Source of the DNA: Luteimonas arsenica
GTDB taxonomy: Bacteria > Pseudomonadota > Gammaproteobacteria > Xanthomonadales > Xanthomonadaceae
Reading direction: 5' to 3'
Assembly: GCF_004352825.1 (NCBI RefSeq)
Contig: NZ_SJRW01000001.1
Coordinates: forward strand, 1,240,001-1,304,000
Length of the DNA: 64,000 bases
Below, one piece after another: positions 1 to 7,969 of the stretch (positions are counted from its first letter, which is position 1; each line of letters begins with the position of its first letter). Made by a program: the position numbers and the translations under genes. Below the pieces are notes generated by a model, which saw only the letters and a program-made list of their open reading frames with translations, was not told the origin of the DNA and did no database searches.

Positions 1-73
1 CGGCTGGCTGATGATCCGGCACTGGCGCGGGCAGGGGCCGTTCGGCCGCCGCCCGCGCGCGCGCCGCTTCTGA
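1..73 (+). CDS. C-terminal end of an unidentified protein (partial)
   Basis: A reading frame is open from the window start and ends at TGA 71-73. It gives 23 visible residues, rich in Arg and aromatic residues (Trp-Leu near the start, Gly-Pro-Phe-Gly in the middle, a basic tail). The stop abuts the stop of the convergent M13 peptidase gene at 74 with no base between, as at other convergent junctions here, which favours a real gene end. A basic tail after hydrophobic residues would suit a membrane protein such as the DUF418 type, but that is a guess; too little is visible to name it. Confidence 0.35.
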   Translation, partial: GWLMIRHWRGQGPFGRRPRARRF

Positions 74-2080
74 TCAGCGCCAGATGCCGATGCGCTCCTC
101 GTCCTTGCGGAACATGGCATTGCCGGCCTTGCAGCCGTAGACCTCGCTGAAAGCGGGGAGGTTGGCCAGCGGACCGTTCGTGCGCCACTGGCCGGGGGCC
201 TGCAGGGCGGTGCCGGCGCGCTGCTCGGCCACGGCCGGGGACAGCTGTTCGCTCCACAGGCTGGCCCAGGCGGCGAAGAACGCCTCCCGGCCTTCCTTCG
301 ACGCCTCGGGCTGGGCCTGGGCGAAGGCGTCCCAGGCGATCTCGACCGCGGCCAGGTCCGCGGCGTTCTCCTCGCGGGTCAGGCTGCCGTTGAGCTTGCG
401 CCCCGCGATGCCCGGGTAGTCGTAGCCGCCGTACTGCGCGGACAGGGCGTTGAGGCGGTCGGTCCATGCGGCATCGGCGACCGGGGTCCACCAGTCGCGG
501 ATGCTCCCGTCGGCCGCCACGTGGCGGCCCTTGCCGTCGACGGCGTGGCTGAGCTCGTGCGCGACCAGGGCGCCGAAGCTGCCGTAGTGGGCGGCGCCGT
601 CGCGGCTCAGGTCCAGCACCGGGGCCTGCAGCACCGCAGCCGAGACCAGCAGGCGGTTGTGGGCGGCGTCGTAGGCCAGCGCCGGCTCCTGCGGCTGCAG
701 CGGCCAGCGGCGCTGGGCGTTGCCGCGGCCGATGCGCTTCATCTCCTCGCGGCGCTGCCAGGTGGAGGCGATCAGCATGTTGCCGCCGAAGCTGCCGCGG
801 CCCATCGGCTGCACGGTGTAGTCGATGTCGCGCACCGGTGCGCCGACTTCGATCTTGAGCGCGCGGAGCTTGGCCAGCGCCTCGGCGCGGGTGGCGTCGT
901 CCATCCAGGCGGCGCGCTCGACCGCGCGCAGCATGGCGTCGCGGACCTCGCCGGCGATGGTTTCGGCGCGGCTGCGGTTGGCCTCGGGCAGGTAGCGGCC
1001 GACATATTCGCGCGCGACCATCTGTCCGGCGGCGCTGTTGATGGCGTGCAGCACCAGCTGCTCGCGCGGCGGCTGCGCGGCCTCGCCGCGCAGCACCTGG
1101 CCGCGGAAGCCGAAGGCCGCGTCGCGGAAGCCCTTCGACAGGTAGGGCGCCATCGCGTCGCCGACCTGGAAGCGGAGGTAGGTCTTCCACTGCGCCGGCT
1201 TGAGCGAACCGACCAGGCCGTCCAGGGTGGCGAACAGTTCGGGGTTGGCGATCGAGACGCTGTCGTCGCTCACGCCCTGGGCGGCGAGGAAGTCGCCAAG
1301 CTGCAGGCGCTTGTAGCTCTTGCCGAGGTCGGCGGTGGGGACGAGCGCATAGTTGCGCCGCGGGTCGCGCAGGTCGGCGATCGGGCGCGAGGCACGGGCG
1401 ATGCGGGTCTCGAGGTCGATCACCAGCTGCGATTCGGCCTCGAGGTCGGCCTCGGCGGTGCCGGTCAGGGCCAGGATGCTGCGGACGTAGTTGTTGTACA
1501 GGCCGAGCAGGGCGCGCGAGTCGGCGTCCTCGCGGGTGTAGTAGGCCGGGTCGGGCAGGCCGGTGCCGCCCTGGGCGAAGTAGCCGATGTGGCGGTCGAG
1601 GTCGGCCAGGTCGAGGTCGGCGCTGAAGTTGAACAGCACCGGGATGCCGACCTGGTGCAGCGCGGCGATCGCCGGCGGGATGTCCTTCGCGCGCCTGATG
1701 CCGTTGATGCGGTCGAGCAGGGGCGCGATCGGATTGGCGCCGTCGGCCTCGACCGCGGCCTCGTCCAGGCCGCTGGCCCAGAAGTCGCCGAGCAGCTTCT
1801 GCACGTTGCCCTGGGGCGCGTTCATCGAGGTCGACAGCAGTTCGCGCTGCTGCTCGAGCGCGCGCGCCCGGAGTTCGCCAAGGGCGGAGAGCGCCCCGGC
1901 CTCGGGCACCGGATTGGCCGCCAGCCAGTCCTTGTTGGCGAAGGCGAAGTAGTCGCCGCAGGCGGTCGGCCCGGCCGGAGCGCGCGCGGCGGCGCGGCGC
2001 TGGGCGTCGGCGTCGGGGGCCGCCACGGCGAAGGCGAGGCTGGCGGTGAGCGCGAGGACGAGGGGGCTGTGCTTGGGCAT
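74..2080 (-). CDS. M13 family metallopeptidase, divergent paralogue (PepO/neprilysin-like)
   Basis: A 668-residue exported protein with an N-terminal signal peptide (hydrophobic residues about 7-20, Ala-rich cleavage region near 27). The zinc motif HELSH lies at about residues 508-512 and the third-ligand motif ENAAD at about 570-574, spaced as in M13 peptidases; the C-terminal Cys and the closing IW are also M13-like. It differs from canonical members: the NAxY substrate motif before HExxH is replaced (LAYD), and the Gly-Gly normally following ENIAD is absent. M13 enzymes cleave peptides in the periplasm or at the envelope. No lipobox, unlike the neighbouring paralogue at 2232-4346. It lies downstream of that paralogue on the same strand but beyond a terminator, and a TAGACT -10-like box (2113-2108) precedes its start, so it may be transcribed alone. 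Substrate unknown. Confidence 0.9.
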   Translation of the reverse strand: MPKHSPLVLALTASLAFAVAAPDADAQRRAAARAPAGPTACGDYFAFANKDWLAANPVPEAGALSALGELRARALEQQRELLSTSMNAPQGNVQKLLGDFWASGLDEAAVEADGANPIAPLLDRINGIRRAKDIPPAIAALHQVGIPVLFNFSADLDLADLDRHIGYFAQGGTGLPDPAYYTREDADSRALLGLYNNYVRSILALTGTAEADLEAESQLVIDLETRIARASRPIADLRDPRRNYALVPTADLGKSYKRLQLGDFLAAQGVSDDSVSIANPELFATLDGLVGSLKPAQWKTYLRFQVGDAMAPYLSKGFRDAAFGFRGQVLRGEAAQPPREQLVLHAINSAAGQMVAREYVGRYLPEANRSRAETIAGEVRDAMLRAVERAAWMDDATRAEALAKLRALKIEVGAPVRDIDYTVQPMGRGSFGGNMLIASTWQRREEMKRIGRGNAQRRWPLQPQEPALAYDAAHNRLLVSAAVLQAPVLDLSRDGAAHYGSFGALVAHELSHAVDGKGRHVAADGSIRDWWTPVADAAWTDRLNALSAQYGGYDYPGIAGRKLNGSLTREENAADLAAVEIAWDAFAQAQPEASKEGREAFFAAWASLWSEQLSPAVAEQRAGTALQAPGQWRTNGPLANLPAFSEVYGCKAGNAMFRKDEERIGIWR

Positions 2081-2184
2081 CGTGGAATCCGGCGAAATGA
2101 CCGCGGAAGTCTAGCAAGCGGGCAGGCCTTCGGAGGCGATGCCTGGCCAGGGATGCTGAACGGTGATGTGCGTCGCAGACGAAA

Positions 2185-2208
2185 AAGGCCCGGCATTGGC
2201 CGGGCCTT
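2185..2208 (-). terminator. Rho-independent terminator after the M13 lipoprotein gene
   Basis: A 10-bp perfect GC-rich stem (2185-2194 with 2199-2208) carries a 4-base loop. Read on the minus strand it is followed by five T residues (2186-2182 complement). It lies 23 bp past the stop of the gene at 2232-4346 and before the second M13 gene, so it should separate the two transcription units. Confidence 0.85.
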
Positions 2209-2231
2209 CCTCGTCGAGCCGACGCTGGCGC

Positions 2232-4346
2232 TTACCAGATCACGACCTTGGCATCGTCCCCGCGCACCATCGCGTCGCCGGAGGCGCACTGGAACGCGGC
2301 GGCGAAGGCCGGCAGGTTCGACGGCGCGCCGATCGCGCGGAAGTTCGCCGGCGCGTGCGGATCGGTGGCGATGCGCACCTTCAGCTCCTCGTCGGTGAAG
2401 TTGCGGCGCCACACCGTCGCCCAGTTGGCGAAGAAGCGCTGGTCGCGGGTCAGGCCCTCGACCATCGGGTCCTCGCTGCCTTCGGTGGCCTTCTTCATCG
2501 CGTCGTAGGCCGTGGCCAGGCCGCCGAGGTCGGCGATGTTCTCGCCCAGCGTCAGCTTGCCGTTGACGTGCAGGCCCGGAGCGGCCTCGTACGCGTTGAA
2601 CTGGGCGATGAGCTTGTCGGTGCGGCCCAGGAAGCCCTTGGCGTCGGCCTCGGTCCACCAGTTGTGGAACTTGCCGGTGGCGTCGAAGCGGCTGCCCTGG
2701 TCGTCGTAGCCGTGGGTCATCTCGTGGCCGATCACCGCGCCGATGCCGCCGTAGTTGAGCGGGTCGTCGGCGTTGGCGTCGAAGAACGGCGGCTGCAGGA
2801 TCGCGGCGGGGAACACGATCTCGTTCTGCAGCGGGTTGTAGTAGGCGTTGACCATCTGCGGCGGCATCGCCCACTCGGTCTTGTCGACCGGCTTGCCGAC
2901 CTTGGACAGGCTCCACTTGTAGTTGAACTCGTTGGCGGCCAGCACGTTGCCCAGGTAGCTGTCGCGCGAGGTCGCCAGGCCCGACCAGTCGCGCCACTTG
3001 TCCGGGTAGCCGATCTTGGGCGTGAAGCTGGCCCACTTTTCCATCGCCTTGGCCTTGGTCTCGTCGGACATCCAGTCGAGGTTCTCGATGCGGACCTTGA
3101 GCGCCTCGCTCAGGTTCGCCACCAGGGTCTCCATGCGCTCCTTGGACTCGGGCGAGAAGGCGACATCGACGTACATCTGGCCCAAGGCTTCGCCTGTCTG
3201 GCGGGTGATGGTGTCGAGCACGCGCTTGCCGCGCTCCTTCATCTCCTTCTGGCCGCGCAGGGTGGCGGAGTAGAAGTTGAAGTTCTCCTCGGCGAAGGCG
3301 TCGGCAAGGTACGGCGCGGCGCCGTCGACGGTGTGGAAGCGCAGGTAGGACTGCCAGGTGGCCGGGGCCACGTCGGCGATCATGGCGCTGACTTCGGCGT
3401 GGAAGTCGGGAATCGCCAGCGAGAACTTCTCCGGCACTGCCAGGCCCTGGGATTCGAAGAATTTCGTCCACGGGAAGTTCGGCGCCAGCGCATCGGCGTC
3501 GGCCGGGCTGACCGGGTTGTAGTACAGGCTGACGTCGCGCGACATTTCCTCGCTCGACTTCGACACCTTGGCCAGGCGGGTCTCGAACGCGACCACGTCG
3601 GCGGCCTGGGTCGCGGCCTCGGCGGCCGGCACGCCGGACAGCTCCAGCACCTTGGCGACGTGCGCCTGGTAGGCCTCGAGCTTGTCCTTCTTGTCGGCGT
3701 CGAAGTAATAGGTCTTGTCGGGCAGGCCCAGGCCGGCCTGGACGGCGTAGCCGATGTTCATGGACGAATCCATGAAGTCCGCCTCCGGCCCGAAGCCGAA
3801 CACGGTGAACTGGCCCTTGGCGGCACTGGTGCGCAGGTAGTCGGCGATCTTCTCCGGGGCGTCGAGCGCGGCGATGGCGGCCAGCTCCGGCTCCAGCGGC
3901 GCGATGCCCTGGGCATTGATGGCCTCGGCGTCGAGGCCGGTGGCCCAGATGTCGCCGACGATCTTCTCCACGCCGGTGGCGCCCTCGATCGCCGCGGCCT
4001 GCTCGGCCAGCTGGCGCTGGATGGCCTGCGAGCGCTCGTCGAGCATCTCGAACGCGCCCCAGGAGGTGCGGTCGCCCGGCACCGGGTTGGCGGCCAGCCA
4101 GGTGCCGTTGACGTAGGCGCCGAAGTCGGTGCAGGCGTTGCCGTTGGCGTCGAAGTCGCTGGCCTGGAAGCGGTTGACGTCAGGCAGCTTTGATTCGTCC
4201 AGGGTGTAGGCGGGCGCGTCCGGGGCGGCGGCGCCCGCGTTGGCGTCGGCCGCCGGGGCGGCGTCGCGCTGGCAGCCGGCGAGGGCGGTGGCGACCGCCA
4301 GCGACAGCAGCAGGAACCTGGGTGCGTGCTTGGAAAGGTGACTCAT
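2232..4346 (-). CDS. M13 family metallopeptidase, lipoprotein (PepO-like)
   Basis: A 704-residue zinc endopeptidase with a lipoprotein signal: hydrophobic stretch 11-23 and lipobox LAGC with Cys25. All M13 hallmarks are present: substrate motif NAYY, zinc motif HEMTH (about 541-545) followed by GYDD, ENIADLGG (about 601-608), and a C-terminal domain ending in IW. The start at 4346 is chosen because GGAG lies about 7 bases upstream and the signal peptide begins there; an upstream in-frame start at 4526 would add a non-signal basic leader. It probably cleaves peptides in the periplasm while anchored to a membrane. Asp follows the lipobox Cys region only later, so inner versus outer membrane retention is not settled by eye. 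It pairs with the divergent paralogue at 74-2080. Confidence 0.95.
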   Translation of the reverse strand: MSHLSKHAPRFLLLSLAVATALAGCQRDAAPAADANAGAAAPDAPAYTLDESKLPDVNRFQASDFDANGNACTDFGAYVNGTWLAANPVPGDRTSWGAFEMLDERSQAIQRQLAEQAAAIEGATGVEKIVGDIWATGLDAEAINAQGIAPLEPELAAIAALDAPEKIADYLRTSAAKGQFTVFGFGPEADFMDSSMNIGYAVQAGLGLPDKTYYFDADKKDKLEAYQAHVAKVLELSGVPAAEAATQAADVVAFETRLAKVSKSSEEMSRDVSLYYNPVSPADADALAPNFPWTKFFESQGLAVPEKFSLAIPDFHAEVSAMIADVAPATWQSYLRFHTVDGAAPYLADAFAEENFNFYSATLRGQKEMKERGKRVLDTITRQTGEALGQMYVDVAFSPESKERMETLVANLSEALKVRIENLDWMSDETKAKAMEKWASFTPKIGYPDKWRDWSGLATSRDSYLGNVLAANEFNYKWSLSKVGKPVDKTEWAMPPQMVNAYYNPLQNEIVFPAAILQPPFFDANADDPLNYGGIGAVIGHEMTHGYDDQGSRFDATGKFHNWWTEADAKGFLGRTDKLIAQFNAYEAAPGLHVNGKLTLGENIADLGGLATAYDAMKKATEGSEDPMVEGLTRDQRFFANWATVWRRNFTDEELKVRIATDPHAPANFRAIGAPSNLPAFAAAFQCASGDAMVRGDDAKVVIW

Positions 4347-4452
4347 GCGAACTCCGCCCCCGAGGGGCCTGGTCAAAGGGGAACGGCCGCCCCTGCGGGC
4401 GGGCCGGGCGTCGAATTTACGCCTGTGGCGGGCCAACGGGGGGTGTTGAAGG

Positions 4453-6315
4453 TCATAGGCGGGGCGGGGCGCCCGGGACATCCGCATCCCCGGGGGTGTC
4501 CGCGGCGGGCTCCCCGTCGTCGGCACCGATCACCTTCGCCTGCCGCCGCGGCCGCACCAGCGGGGTCGGCTGCGGGCCCGTGGTGTTGTTGCGCATCATC
4601 CCCGCGCCGGCGCCGATGCCTTCGGACCGCTCCAGCTCGAAGCGCTCGATTTCCAGCTTGCGCACCTCAGCGGTGACCCGCGCGGCTTCCTCGGGGTCGA
4701 CATCGAGCTCGCGCAGCGCGGCCTCGCCGAACTGCAGGGCGGCGGCGAAGGTCTCCCGGATGGCGACATCCACCCCCGCCGCGACCAGGCCCAGCTTGTG
4801 CGCGCGGTCGTAGGCGCGCACCAGCAGCCGCGCCTGCGGGAATGCCGACTGCGCCAGTTCCACGATGCGGTCGGCCGCGACGCGGTCGTCGACGCAGACC
4901 GCGATCGCGCGCGCGCTGCCGGCGCCCGAGGCGTGCAGCACGTCGAGCCGGGTGCCGTCGCCGTAGTAGACCTTGAAGCCGAAGCGGGCCGCGCTGGCGA
5001 TCATCTCGACATCGCTGTCGATGATGGTGACGTCGACGTCGCGCGCCAGCAGCGACTGGCTGACGACCTGGCCGAAGCGGCCGAATCCGATCATCAGCAC
5101 GCTGCCCGACTGCCCCGAGGCCGGCTCCACGCCGTCCGGCACCGGTTCGCTGTCGCGGCGCCTGGCGCGCCGGGTCGCGATCGCGGCCAGGGGCGTGAGC
5201 GCCATCGACAGCACCACCACCGCGGTCATGGCGTTGTTGATCTCGCCCGGAAGCACGCCGGCGGCCTGCGCGGCGGAATACAGCACGAAGGCGAACTCGC
5301 CGCCCTGGGCCATCAGCACCGCGCGGTCCACGGCATCGATGTGGCCGGTGCGCAGCACGCGCGCCACGGCATAGATGCACAGCGCCTTGGCGAGCATCAT
5401 CAGCGGTACCGCCATCAGCACGAAGCGCCAGTCGGCGGCGACCACCGCCAGGTCCAGCGACATGCCCACGGCAAGGAAGAACAGGCCGAGGAGCAGGCCG
5501 CGGAAGGGCTCGATGTCGGCCTCGATCTGGTGCCGGAACGTGGATTCGGACAGCAGCACGCCGGCGATGAAGGCGCCCATCGCCATCGACAGCCCGCCCA
5601 TCTCCATCAGCAGCGCCGCACCCAGTACGACCAGCAGGGCTGCGGCGGTCATCACCTCGCGCGCCCGCGCCGCGGCCAGCAGCCGGAACAGGGGGTTGAG
5701 CAGGAACAGGCCCGCGGCCACCAGCGCCGCCAGCGAGCCGGCGGCGATCGCGACCGACAGCAGCCGTGAGCCGCCGGCGTCTCCGGCCTGCGCCGGGGCC
5801 ATGAACGCCACCAGGGCCAGCAGCGGCACGATCAGCAGGTCCTCGAACAGCAGGATCGAGACCATCTTCTGGCCGCGCGGCATGGCGATGTCGCCGCGCT
5901 CGGCCAGCATCTGCATCACGATCGCGGTGGAGGTGAGCACGAAGCCGAAGGCGGCGATGAAGGCCACCGGCGGCGTCAGGCCCAGCAGCAGCCCGCAGCC
6001 GGTCAGCACCAGGCCGCAGGCGCCGATCTGCAGCGGCCCCAGGCCGAAGATCTGCCGCCGCAGCGCCCACAGGTGCGAGGGCCGCATCTCCATGCCGACC
6101 ACGAACAGGAACAGCACCACGCCCAGTTCGGCGACGTGGAGGATCGCCTCGGGACGCGCGAACAGGGCGAAGCCGAAGGGGCCGATGACCACGCCCGCGG
6201 CCAGGTAGCCGAGCACCGAGCCCAGGCCCAGGCGCCGGAAGAGGGGAACTGCGACCACCGCCGCGGCCAGCAGGACGACGACGTGGAACAGTTGCGAGGT
6301 GTCGGGTTCAGCCAT
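4453..6315 (-). CDS. CPA2 family monovalent cation:proton antiporter with TrkA-N domain (KefB/KefC-like)
   Basis: A 620-residue inner-membrane protein. Residues about 1-380 form a dozen hydrophobic segments of the Na+/H+ exchanger fold (start of TM1 around residue 9; FxLGSVLGYLxAG motif typical of CPA2). After a basic linker comes a Rossmann TrkA-N domain (about 403-520) with the nucleotide loop GFGRFGQ and a conserved Asp pair after it. Length matches E. coli KefC (620). The family exports K+ in exchange for H+, gated by nucleotide or glutathione ligands binding the TrkA-N domain. No KefF/KefG ancillary gene is adjacent, so glutathione gating is not implied. It is divergent from rhlE across about 210 bp. 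Function as cation antiporter is firm; ion specificity is inferred. Confidence 0.92.
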   Translation of the reverse strand: MAEPDTSQLFHVVVLLAAAVVAVPLFRRLGLGSVLGYLAAGVVIGPFGFALFARPEAILHVAELGVVLFLFVVGMEMRPSHLWALRRQIFGLGPLQIGACGLVLTGCGLLLGLTPPVAFIAAFGFVLTSTAIVMQMLAERGDIAMPRGQKMVSILLFEDLLIVPLLALVAFMAPAQAGDAGGSRLLSVAIAAGSLAALVAAGLFLLNPLFRLLAAARAREVMTAAALLVVLGAALLMEMGGLSMAMGAFIAGVLLSESTFRHQIEADIEPFRGLLLGLFFLAVGMSLDLAVVAADWRFVLMAVPLMMLAKALCIYAVARVLRTGHIDAVDRAVLMAQGGEFAFVLYSAAQAAGVLPGEINNAMTAVVVLSMALTPLAAIATRRARRRDSEPVPDGVEPASGQSGSVLMIGFGRFGQVVSQSLLARDVDVTIIDSDVEMIASAARFGFKVYYGDGTRLDVLHASGAGSARAIAVCVDDRVAADRIVELAQSAFPQARLLVRAYDRAHKLGLVAAGVDVAIRETFAAALQFGEAALRELDVDPEEAARVTAEVRKLEIERFELERSEGIGAGAGMMRNNTTGPQPTPLVRPRRQAKVIGADDGEPAADTPGDADVPGAPPRL

Positions 6316-6524
6316 GTTCCCGTATCATGCACCGGTTCGCGCACGGCAGCCCGTTATCCGGTCATTGCCCCGCCGCGGCCGCCCCTGGCGCCCCGGCCCT
6401 TTAACTCCCGCACGCCTCTCGTCGCGCAGACACGGCCCGGAACCTCCGGCAGCCGTCAAATCCATTGCCCGCCGCGCGGATCACGGAAAGCGCCGGGCAA
6501 GCCGCGAACCAGGAGTTCCAACCC

Positions 6525-7961
6525 ATGTCCGAAACCCGGACCTTCGAGAGCCTCGGGCTCTCGTCCGCGCTGCTGCGCGCGCTCGATTCGAGCGGCTACA
6601 CCGTTCCCACCCCGATCCAGGCCCAGGCCATCCCCATGGTGCTCGACGGCCAGGACCTGCTCGGCGCCGCCCAGACCGGCACCGGCAAGACCGCCGCCTT
6701 CGGCCTGCCGATGCTGCAGCGGCTGTCCAAGGAGACCCCGCCCAAGGGCCCGCGCAAGCCGCGCGCCCTGGTGCTGGTGCCGACCCGCGAGCTGGCGGTG
6801 CAGGTCGCCGACAGCCTCAAGGAGTACGGCCGCCACCTGCGCATGAACGTCACCACCATCTTCGGTGGCGCCGGCATGCAGCCGCAGATCGAGAACCTGC
6901 GTCGCGGCGTCGACATCCTGGTCGCCTGCCCGGGCCGCCTGCTCGACCACATGGACGCCGGCCACGCCAAGCTCGACGCGGTCGAGGTGCTGGTGCTGGA
7001 CGAAGCCGACCGCATGCTCGACATGGGCTTCCTGCCGCAGATGAAGCGGATCCTGGCGCGGGTGCCGAAGGAGCGGCAGACCCTGCTGTTCTCGGCCACC
7101 TTCGAGGACCGCATCAAGGCGCTGGCGATCGAGCACATGCGCAAGCCGCGCCTGGTCGAGGTCGCCGCGCAGAACACCATCGCCGAGACCATCGTGCACC
7201 GGGCGCACCCGGTCGATGCCGCCAGCAAGCGCGACCTGCTGGTCGACATCCTGTCCGCGCGCCACGCCGACCAGGTGCTGGTGTTCGGCAAGACCAAGCA
7301 CGGCTGCAACCGCCTGGCCGAGCAGCTGGACAAGTCCGGGCTGCCGGCCGTCGCCATCCACGGCAACAAGAGCCAGGCGCAGCGGCAGAAGGCGCTGGAC
7401 GCGTTCAAGGCCGGGCGCGCCCGGATCCTGGTCGCCACCGACGTCGCCGCCCGTGGTCTCGACATTCCCAACCTGCCGCTGGTGATCAACCACGACCTGC
7501 CGATGGTGGCCGAGGACTACATCCACCGCATCGGCCGCACCGGCCGCGCGGGGGCCAGCGGCGAGGCGCTGTCGCTGGTGTCGCCGGAAGAGGGCGCGCT
7601 GCTCAACCAGATCCAGAAGATGCTCAAGGGCGAGATCCGCATGGACGTGGTGGCCGGCTACGAGCCGAGCCGCCCGATCCGCCTGGACGCGCCGATGCCG
7701 CCGCAGGGCGGTCGCGGCCAGCGCCCGGCGGGCCAGCGTGCCGGCGGCCAGCGCCGCGGCGCGCCGCAGGCCAGCGGCGACCAGGCCGCCGGTGAGCGGC
7801 GTCCGTCGCGGGCACCGGGCAAGCCGGGGCACCGCCAGGGCGGGCACGGCAAGGCCCAGCCGCCGGCGGCGCACGCGCATGCCGGCCCCAAGGCGCCGGG
7901 TGGACGCGGTCGTGGCGGTCGCGGCCGCGGTGGCCGCCGGGGTGGTGGTTCGAGCGCCTGA
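6525..7961 (+). CDS. rhlE: ATP-dependent DEAD-box RNA helicase RhlE
   Basis: A 478-residue helicase. The Q motif (PTPIQ) lies near residue 27, motif I AQTGTGKT at 49-56, PTREL, DEAD at about 159-162, SAT at about 190-192, ARGLD and HRIGRTGRAG (about 334-343). The C-terminal 90 residues are Gly/Arg/Pro-rich and basic, ending in Arg-Gly repeats, typical of RhlE-type RNA-binding tails. Start at 6525 is supported by AGGAG ten bases upstream; an in-frame start at 6465 lacks one. The protein unwinds RNA duplexes during ribosome assembly or mRNA decay. It converges on the kinase-FGE gene; the two stop codons sit in one hairpin (7952-7969). RhlE rather than DbpA/SrmB is inferred from overall wording and tail. 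Confidence 0.94.
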   Translation: MSETRTFESLGLSSALLRALDSSGYTVPTPIQAQAIPMVLDGQDLLGAAQTGTGKTAAFGLPMLQRLSKETPPKGPRKPRALVLVPTRELAVQVADSLKEYGRHLRMNVTTIFGGAGMQPQIENLRRGVDILVACPGRLLDHMDAGHAKLDAVEVLVLDEADRMLDMGFLPQMKRILARVPKERQTLLFSATFEDRIKALAIEHMRKPRLVEVAAQNTIAETIVHRAHPVDAASKRDLLVDILSARHADQVLVFGKTKHGCNRLAEQLDKSGLPAVAIHGNKSQAQRQKALDAFKAGRARILVATDVAARGLDIPNLPLVINHDLPMVAEDYIHRIGRTGRAGASGEALSLVSPEEGALLNQIQKMLKGEIRMDVVAGYEPSRPIRLDAPMPPQGGRGQRPAGQRAGGQRRGAPQASGDQAAGERRPSRAPGKPGHRQGGHGKAQPPAAHAHAGPKAPGGRGRGGRGRGGRRGGGSSA

Positions 7962-7969
7962 GGGCGCTC
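7952..7969. terminator. Hairpin enclosing the stop codons of rhlE and the kinase gene
   Basis: A 7-bp stem (7952-7958 with 7963-7969) has a 4-base loop. The rhlE stop TGA (7959-7961) lies in the loop and most of the opposite gene's stop (7968-7970) lies in the right arm. There is no T-tract, so a canonical intrinsic terminator is doubtful; a 3'-end-stabilising or bidirectional pausing role is inferred. Confidence 0.4.

Noticed and set aside
521-4193. Two long plus-strand frames opposite the M13 peptidase genes
   Set aside because: Antisense shadows; repeated Val-Gly-Glu-Arg text and no ribosome site.
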